A stretch of 14,894 nt of DNA from an uncultured Phycisphaerales bacterium (GTDB lineage: Bacteria; Planctomycetota; Phycisphaerae; Phycisphaerales; SM1A02): contig CAMPIL010000040.1 in assembly GCA_946886375.1 (NCBI GenBank), positions 1-14,894 on the forward strand, in the 5' to 3' direction. Numbering within the stretch: position 1 is the stretch's first letter; every line of letters begins with the position of its first letter. The notes below the pieces were generated by a model. The model was not told where the DNA came from, made no database searches, and saw only the letters and a list, made by a program, of their open reading frames with translations. This document shows positions 1 through 6,606 of the stretch, piece by piece. The translations under genes and the position numbers were made by a program.

Positions 1-67
1 CTGCGAGCAGAATTCCCGATGCAATTGCAGCAAACAGCAACGCGAGGCGACGTGGGGATGATTGCAT
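1..67 (-). CDS. 5' end of an exported protein gene (partial, truncated by window edge)
   Basis: Only the first 22 codons are inside the window. They start at an ATG at 67-65, with a good SD (AGGAG on the minus strand, complement of 76-80) 8 nt upstream. The peptide begins with a short basic stretch, MQSSPRR, followed by a hydrophobic run rich in Leu, Ala and Ile. This is the n- and h-region of a signal peptide or a signal anchor. The two arginines resemble a twin-arginine start, but the full Tat consensus is not visible, so Sec export is the simpler reading. No function can be assigned because the mature part lies outside the window. The gene is on the same strand as the UbiA-family gene whose stop is 98 bp upstream. 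Confidence 0.6.
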   Translation of the reverse strand, partial: MQSSPRRLALLFAAIASGILLA

Positions 68-81
68 GTGTGATTCTCCTT

Positions 82-96
82 GGGCCGAAGCGGCCC
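82..96. repeat. GC hairpin just upstream of a ribosome binding site
   Basis: GGGCCG-AAG-CGGCCC is a perfect 6-bp inverted repeat with a 3-nt loop. It lies 1 nt upstream of the SD of the partial minus-strand gene starting at 67. It could be part of the 5' leader and affect translation, or be the remains of a terminator. There is no T tract on either side. Function unproven. Confidence 0.3.
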
Positions 97-143
97 TCCG
101 GCCCGGCGCTTGAAGTTCATGCCGCGGCGATGGAAATCATACT

Positions 144-160
144 CCAGCCAAGCGGGCTGG
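144..160 (-). terminator. Weak terminator-like hairpin after the UbiA-family gene
   Basis: CCAGCC and GGCTGG form a perfect 6-bp stem around a 5-nt loop. The hairpin begins 4 nt beyond the stop codon of the minus-strand UbiA-family gene. No U-run follows it on the minus strand, so it may only end or protect the transcript weakly. Confidence 0.3.
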
Positions 161-164
161 ACAA

Positions 165-1142
165 TTAACCCGCGAGGACATCGGCAATTCCCAGTGCGCC
201 CAGCAGACAACTGATAACGCCGTTGAGCGTGAAGAACGCCAGCGCGATTTTCGTCGTGCCCCAGCGCGACACTGTGAGATGCTCATAGAGCAGCAGCGCC
301 GCGACGATGACGACGCCGACGCCGAAAATCAGGCCCATGCGATCGTCGATGATCAAAGTGGCGACGAGGCAAGCCAGCGCGGCGACATGCAGGCCGCGGC
401 TGATCCACATCGCGCGTGCAACCCCCAGCCGCGCGGGAATGGAATGCAAGCCGTCACGCCGATCGACCTCCATATCCTGCAGCGCGTAAATGATGTCGAA
501 CCCTGCCACCCAGCACAGCACCATTGCGCTGAGCAGCCACAGTGATGGTTGATGCGTCAGCGAATGGGGATCAATGGCGATCGCCGCGGCGAGTGGGCTG
601 ATCGCGAGACTCGATCCAAGGTAGATGTGGCACAGCGCGGTGAATCGCTTGAGCAGGCCGTAGGCGCTGATCCAGAGCAGGACGAACGGCCCGAGCGTCA
701 GAGGCCACCAGTTGGCGTACAGCATGCCAAATGCAGCGCAGCAGGCAAAGAAACCCGCAGCGCACAGCAACGTGGCCTGCCATGCGGCAGCCACGGACAA
801 CCGGCCGCTGGGAAGCGCGCGGCCGGCGGTGCGCGGGTTGGCCTGATCGATCCGCCGATCGAGCAATCGATTCGCGACCATCCCCACCGTGCGCGCAAAG
901 ATCATCGCGAGGATGACCAGAACAAGTTGCCCGGCCAGTCGGGCCCAGTCGAGTGATTGCGATGCGCCATCATTCCCATTATTCGCCGCCATGAACGCCG
1001 CGAGCAGTGCAAAGGGCATCGCGAACACGCTGTGCGCCAACTTGATGTCTGCAGCGATCAACCGTGCCGCGCCCCGGGGCGTGGGTGCAGATGATGTTGC
1101 TGGTGGCGGCGATGACGATGAGGCGACAGGGGCGCGTGACAT
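165..1142 (-). CDS. UbiA-family polyprenyltransferase, probably menaquinone-type (MqnP-like)
   Basis: Integral membrane prenyltransferase that would transfer a polyprenyl chain from its diphosphate to an aromatic acid in quinone synthesis. Seen: 325 residues with about eight hydrophobic segments and both Asp-rich Mg-diphosphate motifs. The first is N91-x3-D95-x3-D99 followed by ANPRTAGRALPSG. The second is D223-x3-D227 in LQDMEVDRRDGLHSIPARLG. The segment KLAHSVFAMPFALLAAF near residue 34 is typical of the '4-hydroxybenzoate octaprenyltransferase-like' group that includes MqnP of the futalosine menaquinone route. That substrate is inferred; UbiA proper is the alternative. Start: the ATG at 1142 was chosen. 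An in-frame TTG at 1187 would add 15 residues, and neither has a strong SD. The first 25 residues are Ser/Pro/Ala-rich and unusual. The gene is divergent from the NrtS-like gene. No other menaquinone gene is in the window. Confidence 0.88.
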   Translation of the reverse strand: MSRAPVASSSSPPPATSSAPTPRGAARLIAADIKLAHSVFAMPFALLAAFMAANNGNDGASQSLDWARLAGQLVLVILAMIFARTVGMVANRLLDRRIDQANPRTAGRALPSGRLSVAAAWQATLLCAAGFFACCAAFGMLYANWWPLTLGPFVLLWISAYGLLKRFTALCHIYLGSSLAISPLAAAIAIDPHSLTHQPSLWLLSAMVLCWVAGFDIIYALQDMEVDRRDGLHSIPARLGVARAMWISRGLHVAALACLVATLIIDDRMGLIFGVGVVIVAALLLYEHLTVSRWGTTKIALAFFTLNGVISCLLGALGIADVLAG

Positions 1143-1283
1143 GCGCCCACAAGGATACTTCGTCGCATGACTCAAGCCAAAGGCCAAGCATTACTGCGAC
1201 GCGAGCCGATCCGTACACTACTCGTTCATCGCGCAAGTGAAGCACCGCTGACATCGAACGGAAACAGAAGGAGCAGCAAGGCA

Positions 1284-1526
1284 ATGAGATCGCACGAATC
1301 GGGCTGGTTGACATTGGCGCTGCAACCCGCGACGGTCCGACGGGCGCTCGGGTTTGCTGTCGTCGTGGGCGCGATACTGCTGGCGATCAACCACGGTGAT
1401 GCAATCCTTCGGGGCGATCTGCCGCCTGCCCGTCTGGGCCGCATGGCGCTTACCGTGCTGGTGCCGTACGTGGTCTCGACATTGTCGAGCGTGGGTGCGA
1501 TGCGCGCCGCGGCACGGCGCGAGTGA
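1284..1526 (+). CDS. nrtS: NrtS-like small membrane protein (putative nitrate/nitrite transporter)
   Basis: 80-residue protein with two predicted membrane helices, at about 19-41 and 53-74. The first helix runs into AINHGDAILRGD, and the second contains LTVLVPYVVSTLSSVGAM. This pattern (a helix ending in a polar NxGDA turn, then LVPY-VSTxSxV) matches the short NrtS family, described as bacterial nitrate/nitrite transporters. Transport function here is inferred from family membership by eye. Start: the ATG at 1284 has a good SD (AAGGAG at 1268-1273, 10 nt upstream). A longer in-frame reading back to 1167 would add an unlikely polar leader and overlap the divergent prenyltransferase start. The gene stands alone, 141 bp from the divergent UbiA-family gene. 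No nitrate reductase genes are in the window. Confidence 0.72.
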   Translation: MRSHESGWLTLALQPATVRRALGFAVVVGAILLAINHGDAILRGDLPPARLGRMALTVLVPYVVSTLSSVGAMRAAARRE

Positions 1527-1648
1527 ATCAACGTTCAGCCGGAGTACGGCACGAGGACGACGAGGCTTGGAGCAACACGCGTGCGAAATCGATGCCAGAG
1601 GAGCGGTTTTAGATGCGCAGCGTTAAGGCGTACTCAGCCGTGAAAAGT

Positions 1649-1661
1649 CGCCCCGTGGGCG
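1649..1661 (+). terminator. Weak hairpin between the NrtS-like gene and the next gene
   Basis: CGCCC-CGT-GGGCG, a perfect 5-bp stem, is followed by CCTGTTT. It lies 122 bp after the NrtS-like stop and ahead of the unrecognised gene at 1785. The T tract is short, so termination activity is doubtful. The rest of 1527-1784 shows no other gene or structure that I can support. Confidence 0.2.
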
Positions 1662-1784
1662 CCTGTTTAATCGGCTCCGGTGGTCTATGATTTCAAGATT
1701 CAATGCAACTCAAGGTCCGGGGCGCGTTGCACCGGGCTCGAAATGCATGCGGGGAATACTGAGCCGTCTCTTCAAATGTCGCAC

Positions 1785-2288
1785 ATGTTTCGGACCATCA
1801 CATGGACCGCGGAACACTGCCGTCACACCGAGATTGAGGTGTATCTTGGCCTGGCCCCGGGGCTGGAGGACAATGCGCTGCAGCGCACATTGGGCGGCGA
1901 CGCTCTGGTGTCCCATGGCAGCCGCGAAGTTCCGATCGCAAGCAACGGCCACGCCGGCGGCACGGTTCCCCTTCGGCTATATGCGATGCGCGATGCCAGG
2001 CACGTGCGCGTGGAGCGATGTCAGGATCGATCGAGCCTCGATGGCTTTCAGCGCGTGCGACTGCAATTTCAAGTGATGGAGAGCCCCAGGGCAGCACACG
2101 GCGCAAAGAGCGGGGCAGACAACACGGTGCCGCCGGTCGTGGCGTTCCTGATCACCATTGGACTGACGGCCGATGAGGAAGCGGCGTTCTTCTCGCACGT
2201 GGTGAACGATTTCCTGGTCAAGTCATGGTCAAGCCTGCCAACGCTGTTGCGTGAACTTGGATGCACAGCGGCGCCCGAGGCGGCGTGA
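1785..2288 (+). CDS. Uncharacterised protein, 167 residues
   Basis: Not recognised. From the ATG at 1785 the frame shows the strongly G/C-rich third positions seen in the neighbouring genes, which supports real coding. Earlier in-frame starts exist (ATG 1776, ATG 1743, GTG 1680), but codons upstream of 1785 look less biased and none of the starts has a convincing SD. The true N-terminus is therefore uncertain. The protein is soluble-looking, with no signal peptide or membrane helix. It begins MFRTITWTAEHCRHTEIEVY. The central part (EVPIASNGHAGGTVPLRLYA) looks like beta-strands. The C-terminal part holds the hydrophobic stretch PVVAFLITIGLTADEEAAFF and then a helical region ending near the stop. 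A TATGAT hexamer at 1686-1691 could be a -10 element. The gene precedes proS by 138 bp on the same strand. No function is proposed. Confidence 0.6.
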   Translation: MFRTITWTAEHCRHTEIEVYLGLAPGLEDNALQRTLGGDALVSHGSREVPIASNGHAGGTVPLRLYAMRDARHVRVERCQDRSSLDGFQRVRLQFQVMESPRAAHGAKSGADNTVPPVVAFLITIGLTADEEAAFFSHVVNDFLVKSWSSLPTLLRELGCTAAPEAA

Positions 2289-2304
2289 GGCGTCGCACCA
2301 CCGC

Positions 2305-2333
2305 TTGCGAATTCCACGCCATTGTTCTACTGT
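2305..2333 (+). promoter_or_regulatory. Candidate sigma-70-type promoter for proS
   Basis: TTGCGA (2305-2310) and TACTGT (2328-2333) are separated by exactly 17 bp, in the gap between the uncharacterised gene's stop (2288) and proS (2427). The hexamers match the consensus at 4 of 6 and 3 of 6 positions. This would leave a leader of roughly 85 nt. Motif-only evidence. Confidence 0.28.
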
Positions 2334-2426
2334 CGATCTCTTGAGTGAACGTCCGGCTTGCGACTGAAGTCGCTGGTCTTCACGTTGCGCACGCGATTTT
2401 CAACATCTGGATTTTTGACGTCTCCC

Positions 2427-3965
2427 ATGTCCAAGCCCAAGACCGCCATCAGTCCCACACGCCAGGAGAACTACCCGGAGTGGTATCAGCAGGTGATCCG
2501 CGCCGCCGACCTTGCGGAGAACTCGCCCGTGCGCGGGTGCATGGTGATCAAGCCGTGGGGCTATGCGCTGTGGGAAAACATGCAGCGCGTGCTGGATGGC
2601 AAGTTCAAGGCGACCGGCCACAAGAACGCCTACTTTCCGTTGTTCATTCCGCTTTCGTTTCTGGCGAAAGAGGCCGAGCACGTTGAGGGCTTCGCCAAAG
2701 AGTGCGCGGTGGTCACGCACCATCGACTCGTGCACGGCCCCGATGGCGGACTGGTTCCCGATCCCAATTCAGTGCTCGAAGAGCCTTTGATCGTTCGGCC
2801 GACGTCCGAGACCATCATCGGCGCGATGTTCGCCAAGTGGGTCGAGAGTTATCGCGATCTGCCGCTGTTGATCAATCAATGGGCCAACGTGGTGCGCTGG
2901 GAAATGCGCACGCGGTTGTTCCTGCGCACGGCGGAATTCCTCTGGCAGGAGGGCCACACCGCGCACGCCACGCGCGAAGAGGCTGTGGAAGAAACCATGC
3001 GCATGCTGGATGTGTATGGAACCTTCGCGCAGGATTACATGGCGATACCAGTGATCAAGGGAGAAAAGACCGCAGGTGAGCGCTTCCCGGGAGCGGTGAA
3101 CACGTACTCCATCGAGGCGATGATGCAGGACCGCAAGGCGCTTCAGGCGGGCACCTCGCACTTTCTTGGCCAGAATTTCTCCAAGGCCAGCGACATCAAG
3201 TTCCTCGGCGAAAAGGGCAATCTTGAGCACGCCTGGACGACCTCGTGGGGCGTTTCCACGCGATTGATCGGGGCGATGGTCATGGCGCACAGCGACGATG
3301 ACGGATTGATCCTCCCGCCCCGGCTGTCGCCGGCGCACGTGGTGATCATTCCCATCACGATGAAGGCGGATGATCCGTCGGCGGTGATGAACTACTGCCA
3401 GAAACTTGCGGATGATCTGCGCGTGATACCTTCGCACGGGCGGCGGATTGAAGTGGAAATTGACACGCGCGACATGCGCGGCGGCGACAAGGTCTGGGGC
3501 TGGATCAAGGCCGGCGTGCCGCTGCGCGTGGAGATCGGGCCGCGCGACATGGCGAACGATTCGGTCTTCGTCGGCCGGCGCGACAAGGACCACAAGGACA
3601 AGGCCGCCATGCCTCGGGCGCAATTCGTGCAATGCATTGCCGCGACGCTGGATGAGATTCAGTCGAACCTGTTTGAACGCGCCAAGGCGTTCCGAGATGC
3701 GCACACGAGGGTGATCGATTCCAAGGATGAGTTCTACGCATTCTTCACGCCCAAGGACGCAGAGCAGCCGGAGATTCACGGCGGGTTCGCGCTGGCGCAT
3801 TTCAACGGCGATCCGGCAGTGGAGGCGAAGGTGAAGGCTGACCTTGGCGTGACGGTGCGGTGCATTCCGCTGCCGGGCCAGGTGCCCGCCGCCGATGAGC
3901 CGGGCCGGTGCGTGATCACGGGCCAGCCCAGCCCGCAGCGGGTGGTGTGGGCGAAGGCGTACTAG
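2427..3965 (+). CDS. proS: Prolyl-tRNA synthetase, archaeal/eukaryotic (type 3) form
   Basis: Charges tRNA-Pro with proline in the cytoplasm (class II aminoacyl-tRNA synthetase). Seen: 512 residues, the short type 3 architecture without the editing insertion of standard bacterial ProRS. Residues 124-129 read RPTSET. Motif 2 runs from R157/E159 through RTAEFLWQEGHTAH (167-180). The proline-site segment AGTSHFLGQNFS is at 241-252. Motif 3 is around MAHSDDDGLILPPRLSP (285-302). An anticodon-binding domain follows from about 303. The C-terminal domain ends in ...VVWAKAY, with the terminal Tyr typical of this type. Start: the ATG at 2427 gives MSKPKTAISPTRQENYPEWY, the usual family N-terminus. A frame extension to TTG 2358 is unlikely. 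There is no SD before 2427. Monocistronic; it converges on a small minus-strand gene. Confidence 0.97.
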   Translation: MSKPKTAISPTRQENYPEWYQQVIRAADLAENSPVRGCMVIKPWGYALWENMQRVLDGKFKATGHKNAYFPLFIPLSFLAKEAEHVEGFAKECAVVTHHRLVHGPDGGLVPDPNSVLEEPLIVRPTSETIIGAMFAKWVESYRDLPLLINQWANVVRWEMRTRLFLRTAEFLWQEGHTAHATREEAVEETMRMLDVYGTFAQDYMAIPVIKGEKTAGERFPGAVNTYSIEAMMQDRKALQAGTSHFLGQNFSKASDIKFLGEKGNLEHAWTTSWGVSTRLIGAMVMAHSDDDGLILPPRLSPAHVVIIPITMKADDPSAVMNYCQKLADDLRVIPSHGRRIEVEIDTRDMRGGDKVWGWIKAGVPLRVEIGPRDMANDSVFVGRRDKDHKDKAAMPRAQFVQCIAATLDEIQSNLFERAKAFRDAHTRVIDSKDEFYAFFTPKDAEQPEIHGGFALAHFNGDPAVEAKVKADLGVTVRCIPLPGQVPAADEPGRCVITGQPSPQRVVWAKAY

Positions 3966-4033
3966 CGGCAGACGTAATGGTTTTGACGCGTCTTGCTGAA
4001 GTAGGGGAACAGCATGCGTCGCAAAATCTATTT

Positions 4034-4053
4034 CGGTTTTTGGCTAAAAACCG
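4034..4053. repeat. Perfect 8-bp A/T-rich inverted repeat between convergent genes
   Basis: CGGTTTTT-GGCT-AAAAACCG is a perfect 8-bp stem with a 4-nt loop, 68 bp after the proS stop. The stop codon of the convergent minus-strand gene (4044-4046) lies across its loop. Because the T-run precedes and the A-run follows the loop, the tracts pair with each other. It is therefore not the usual bidirectional terminator arrangement of A-tract, GC stem, T-tract, though it may still mark transcript ends. Confidence 0.45.
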
Positions 4054-4286
4054 GAGTTATGCGGGCGTGCGCCGCTTGCGGGTTGAAGACTGGTCGGGTG
4101 GGCATCGGCGCTCAGGACCAGTCGTTCAGGTTGTGAGCGATAGGGACCAATCCACATCACGCGCTGGGGCCGTTCGAGCGCTGGATTCTCAGCCAGCGGC
4201 GCGTTGTTCGTGCGCGTCATCAGCATCGCCAGCAGAACGATGATGAGAAACAGAACGCGATTCGGCGAAGTGCCAAGATATTTCAT
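4044..4286 (-). CDS. Small uncharacterised protein with an N-terminal hydrophobic helix
   Basis: 80 residues, not recognised. It starts MKYLGTSPNR, then has a hydrophobic segment, VLFLIIVLLAMLMT (residues 11-24). This could be a membrane anchor or an uncleaved signal. The polar, Pro-rich remainder contains RPQRVMWIGPYRSQPERLVL and ends ...SGARPHNSGF. Third-codon-position G/C is high in the first two thirds, which supports coding. The last part is less distinctive. Start: the ATG at 4286 is preceded by a purine-rich AGGGCGG-like stretch. An in-frame extension to 4358 would add 24 residues before the hydrophobic helix and is less likely. The stop sits inside a perfect inverted repeat. It is on the same strand as the gene at 4467-4793, 180 bp downstream of it. 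It may be a lineage-specific membrane peptide. Confidence 0.45.
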   Translation of the reverse strand: MKYLGTSPNRVLFLIIVLLAMLMTRTNNAPLAENPALERPQRVMWIGPYRSQPERLVLSADAHPTSLQPASGARPHNSGF

Positions 4287-4450
4287 GTGACCGCCCTGAT
4301 GGAATGATGATTGAAAGTCCGCGAAAAAATCAGCGGCCGCACCCCGCAGCCCACGCACCTGAACGCACGATGTTCAGCGAGAACAATTGTGCAACGCGTT
4401 CAACGCGTCGTCGACAAGGCAAATTACCAATTCCGAAAATGCTGCGCTCG

Positions 4451-4482
4451 TCAGCCAGTGAGATCATCAGCCCGTGAGATCA
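4451..4482. repeat. Tandem 16-bp duplication spanning a stop codon
   Basis: Two adjacent 16-bp copies, TCAGCCAGTGAGATCA (4451-4466) and TCAGCCCGTGAGATCA (4467-4482), differ at one base. On the minus strand the second copy encodes the last codons and TGA stop of the gene at 4467-4793. The first copy lies directly after the stop. It looks like a short slippage duplication of the gene's 3' end. Confidence 0.85.
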
Positions 4483-4793
4483 ATGGCCCGGCCGATCTGC
4501 ACGGCCACGGCCGCCTCGATCTTGTCCGCAGCGCGCGTGTACAACTGGAAATTTCCATTGGCCTGGGCTGGCCTGGGCATTGGTGAACCCGGCGGATCGA
4601 AACTCACCGGCTGCGAGACTTTTCCCGCCACGAGCCGCTGCACGGCCGTAGTCGCGTTGGTTGCGTCGGCGGATTTGGTCTGCGTCAGAACATCAATTGC
4701 AGTCCCGCGATGAGTCGGAGCCGCAATCGGCGCGGCGACCCCGTAGGCCTTCGCCGCGTGCGCTGGAAAGTTGCCGACACCAGTGATGCGCAT
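4467..4793 (-). CDS. Small Ala-rich uncharacterised protein
   Basis: 108 residues, not recognised with confidence. Seen: start MRITGVGNFPAHAAKAYG, a Thr/Ala-rich low-complexity middle, then RLVAGKVSQPVSFDPPGSP and a Pro-rich stretch. A predicted amphipathic C-terminal helix contains LYTRAADKIEAAVAVQIGRA (residues 84-103). There is no signal peptide, membrane helix or Cys. The layout (disordered N-terminus, short C-terminal helix) resembles small binding or regulatory proteins such as FlgM-like factors, but no diagnostic motif is seen and I do not assign it. Start: ATG at 4793, no clear SD. It lies 139 bp downstream of the anti-sigma gene on the same strand and could be a distal member of that transcript. 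Its stop region carries a tandem 16-bp duplication. Confidence 0.55.
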   Translation of the reverse strand: MRITGVGNFPAHAAKAYGVAAPIAAPTHRGTAIDVLTQTKSADATNATTAVQRLVAGKVSQPVSFDPPGSPMPRPAQANGNFQLYTRAADKIEAAVAVQIGRAIDLTG

Positions 4794-4901
4794 CTGATCT
4801 GCAATGCTTCGTACAGCGAACTCAACCGGCGATCATTGCTTATCGGAACCTGCCCGACAAGAGATCGCGAGACTAGATCGTCACGAGCCGCTGAATCTCT
4901 T

Positions 4902-4919
4902 CAAGATTGCGAAGATTGC
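4902..4919. repeat. Tandem 9-bp repeat
   Basis: AAGATTGCG occurs twice in perfect tandem (4902-4910 and 4911-4919), 14 bp past the end of the anti-sigma gene. The copies are followed by AATTCTTG. It is probably slippage in a non-coding gap. Confidence 0.6.
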
Positions 4920-4932
4920 GAATTCTTGCCCG

Positions 4933-5835
4933 TCAAAGCGTGGATTCGGGCTGCCAGCGGCTGCTGAGGTCTTCGATGCGGTCGGCAAGATTCAGTTGCT
5001 GCACAGTGTCGTGAACCATGCGCAGGTCTTCCAGGCTCAGCGGTCCGCGCACCACGCGAATCAGCACCGATTCCGCCGCCAGCACAGCGGGACGATCATT
5101 CCAGTTCAGCCTGCTGCGCGAATCAGCAAGGCGATCCAGCAGATCATCGTACTCGGCGATCTGCCTGATTCGTTCCACATCCGCAAAACTGCGAAGGTCG
5201 GCGCGGCTGAGCATGTCCAGGAGATTGGAAGCGGCGTACAACGCATCGGCATCATCGCGCGTGATGGAAGTCGTGAGCAGCGACGAATCGTAGGATGATG
5301 CCGAGAGCGGCGCCGAAGAGCCTGCCGGCATCGTGCGAGCAAGTTCCTCATCCACATCGGGATCGAAATCGCGGCCCTGCGCCGCCACGCGCTGCCTCGC
5401 GATGGATTCAGGCGAGAGGTTGCCGTCATAGGTCCAGGACTTGGCGATGGAGGCATACGCAGGCACGGCGGTGGGAGTGGTGCTTGGCGAGTAGCCGCGC
5501 GGATTCACGAACCAAATCGTCATCGCCAGCGCCAGGCATGCCGCCGCGGCGACCCAGCCCAGCCAACTTGTCCAGCGGCGGCCGGCGAAGTTGTAGGCGT
5601 CGGCGTAAATCGTCTGGTGAAGCACTCGGTCGGCGAAGCCTTCAGGCAACCCCGCCGGACCCTGTGCATCCGTCGCCAGCAGTGCGTTGAGGCGTTCGGC
5701 CTCATCCACCAACTCGCGGCAGGGTTTGCATCCCCCAAGGTGGCGTTCAGCCTGGTGGCGCGTCTGCGCTTCCAGTTCGCCATCCACAAGCCCCGAGAGA
5801 AGCGCCTTGATGTCTTTGCAATCCAGTTCGTTCAT
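4933..5835 (-). CDS. Membrane-anchored zinc-finger anti-sigma factor
   Basis: Would bind and silence the ECF sigma factor encoded immediately upstream until an envelope signal releases it. Seen, over 300 residues: an N-terminal cytoplasmic ZAS-type domain with H32-x3-C36-x2-C39 (RHLGGCKPC), preceded by the usual LLSGLVDGELEAQTRHQAE helix. One transmembrane helix follows at about 91-110 (WLGWVAAAACLALAMTIWFV). The long C-terminal portion of about 190 residues would lie outside the cytoplasm. It has no recognised sensor domain but is rich in Asp, Arg, Leu and Ser and probably helical. Start: the ATG at 5835 has an AGGA SD 6 nt upstream; a TTG two codons earlier is less likely. It follows the sigma gene by 43 bp on the same strand, the standard sigma/anti-sigma arrangement. 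The signal sensed is unknown. Confidence 0.85.
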   Translation of the reverse strand: MNELDCKDIKALLSGLVDGELEAQTRHQAERHLGGCKPCRELVDEAERLNALLATDAQGPAGLPEGFADRVLHQTIYADAYNFAGRRWTSWLGWVAAAACLALAMTIWFVNPRGYSPSTTPTAVPAYASIAKSWTYDGNLSPESIARQRVAAQGRDFDPDVDEELARTMPAGSSAPLSASSYDSSLLTTSITRDDADALYAASNLLDMLSRADLRSFADVERIRQIAEYDDLLDRLADSRSRLNWNDRPAVLAAESVLIRVVRGPLSLEDLRMVHDTVQQLNLADRIEDLSSRWQPESTL

Positions 5836-5878
5836 GTTCAATCCTGCCGGAAGTCAGAGTGCGAAAATTCCCGTCCTG

Positions 5879-6448
5879 TCACGCCTGCTTGTATTTCTTG
5901 AAGTCATACACAGAGAGTTCATTGTCGTCAGCGTCTTTGACATCGCGCTTCATTTCGTCGATCAAGGCCGCTCGCGCGCGGTTGAGCCGGCTCATCACCG
6001 TTCCCACCGGCACGCCCAGGTGCTCGGCGATGTCTTCGTAACTCAGTTGCTCATTGGCCCGGAGCATGAGGATGGCGCGCTTGGGCTCATCCAGCCGATC
6101 CATCGCCGCCGACACCCTTCTGAGCGTTTCCTGCGAACCGCATTGCGTGTCCGGCTGCTGCATGCTCTGCATCGCCGGGTCTTCGGAGTACTCGGGCAAT
6201 GCACCGGGCCGGCGGGTGCGCTGCAGCGAGTTGATGGAAAGATTCGTGACGACTTTTCGCAGCCAGGATGCGTACGCGACCTCGCCGGCGTCAGGCGGGC
6301 TCTTCCACAACTTGATGAAGGCTTCCTGGACGATTTCCTCGGCGCGATGCCGATCACGGCAGATTCCTGCGCTCAAGCCGATCAGACGCGGACCCAGTTC
6401 GGTCATCCACTGCTTGAGTTTCGCTTCGGTCATGTGGACTAACGCCAT
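5879..6448 (-). CDS. ECF (sigma-70 family) RNA polymerase sigma factor
   Basis: Directs RNA polymerase to a small regulon and is probably held inactive by the downstream membrane anti-sigma factor. Seen: 189 residues. Sigma region 2 is at about 12-80, with the helix around RHRAEEIVQEAFIKLW (33-48) and ASWLRKVVTNLSINSLQRTR. A linker of about 20 residues follows. Sigma region 4 is at about 104-165, with helix-turn-helix YEDIAEHLGVPVGTVMSRLN (136-155) followed by RARAAL. There is no region 1.1 or 3, so it is an ECF. Start: the ATG at 6448 has an SD-like CTGGAG 8 nt upstream; a second ATG five codons in is possible. The C-terminal tail after region 4 (KDADDNELSVYDFKKYKQA) is unusually charged. 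The first gene of an operon with the anti-sigma gene. Confidence 0.93.
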   Translation of the reverse strand: MALVHMTEAKLKQWMTELGPRLIGLSAGICRDRHRAEEIVQEAFIKLWKSPPDAGEVAYASWLRKVVTNLSINSLQRTRRPGALPEYSEDPAMQSMQQPDTQCGSQETLRRVSAAMDRLDEPKRAILMLRANEQLSYEDIAEHLGVPVGTVMSRLNRARAALIDEMKRDVKDADDNELSVYDFKKYKQA

Positions 6449-6510
6449 GACTCATTCTCCAGGTCGCCTGCCTGCGAGGTTTCCCGCGCACGCAAGCGTC
6501 TGAGGATAAA

Positions 6511-6535
6511 GACCGCCGGACTGGGTTGTGATTCC
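6511..6535 (-). promoter_or_regulatory. Possible ECF-type autoregulated promoter
   Basis: On the minus strand, GGAATC (complement of 6530-6535) is followed after 16 bp by GTC (complement of 6511-6513), then TTTAT. The spacing and the GGAA...GTC shape resemble ECF promoters, and ECF operons are often autoregulated. It lies about 63 bp upstream of the sigma start. Weak motif match only. Confidence 0.2.
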
Positions 6536-6606
6536 ATGAAAAGCGTACGCGAAATTGCCGGTGCAATCTGTGATGTGTGATTTTTGAGTCGAAAACGAGG
6601 CAGTCC

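Noticed and set aside
1308..1313. TTGACA hexamer, a perfect -35 match
   Set aside because: It is inside the NrtS-like coding region, with no -10 box at a suitable distance and no gene start downstream that needs it.
2769..3800. Long open frame (343 codons) on the minus strand opposite proS
   Set aside because: It is wholly inside the unmistakable proS gene. The translation is Arg/His-rich with no motifs, as expected for an antisense frame in high-GC DNA.
4034..4053. Inverted repeat considered as a classical intrinsic terminator for proS
   Set aside because: The stem is mostly A/T and the tracts pair with each other. No T-run follows the stem on either strand, so it was recorded as a repeat only.
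5687..6442. Open frame of 251 codons on the plus strand opposite the first sigma and anti-sigma genes
   Set aside because: It overlaps two well-supported minus-strand genes and has no motif of its own.
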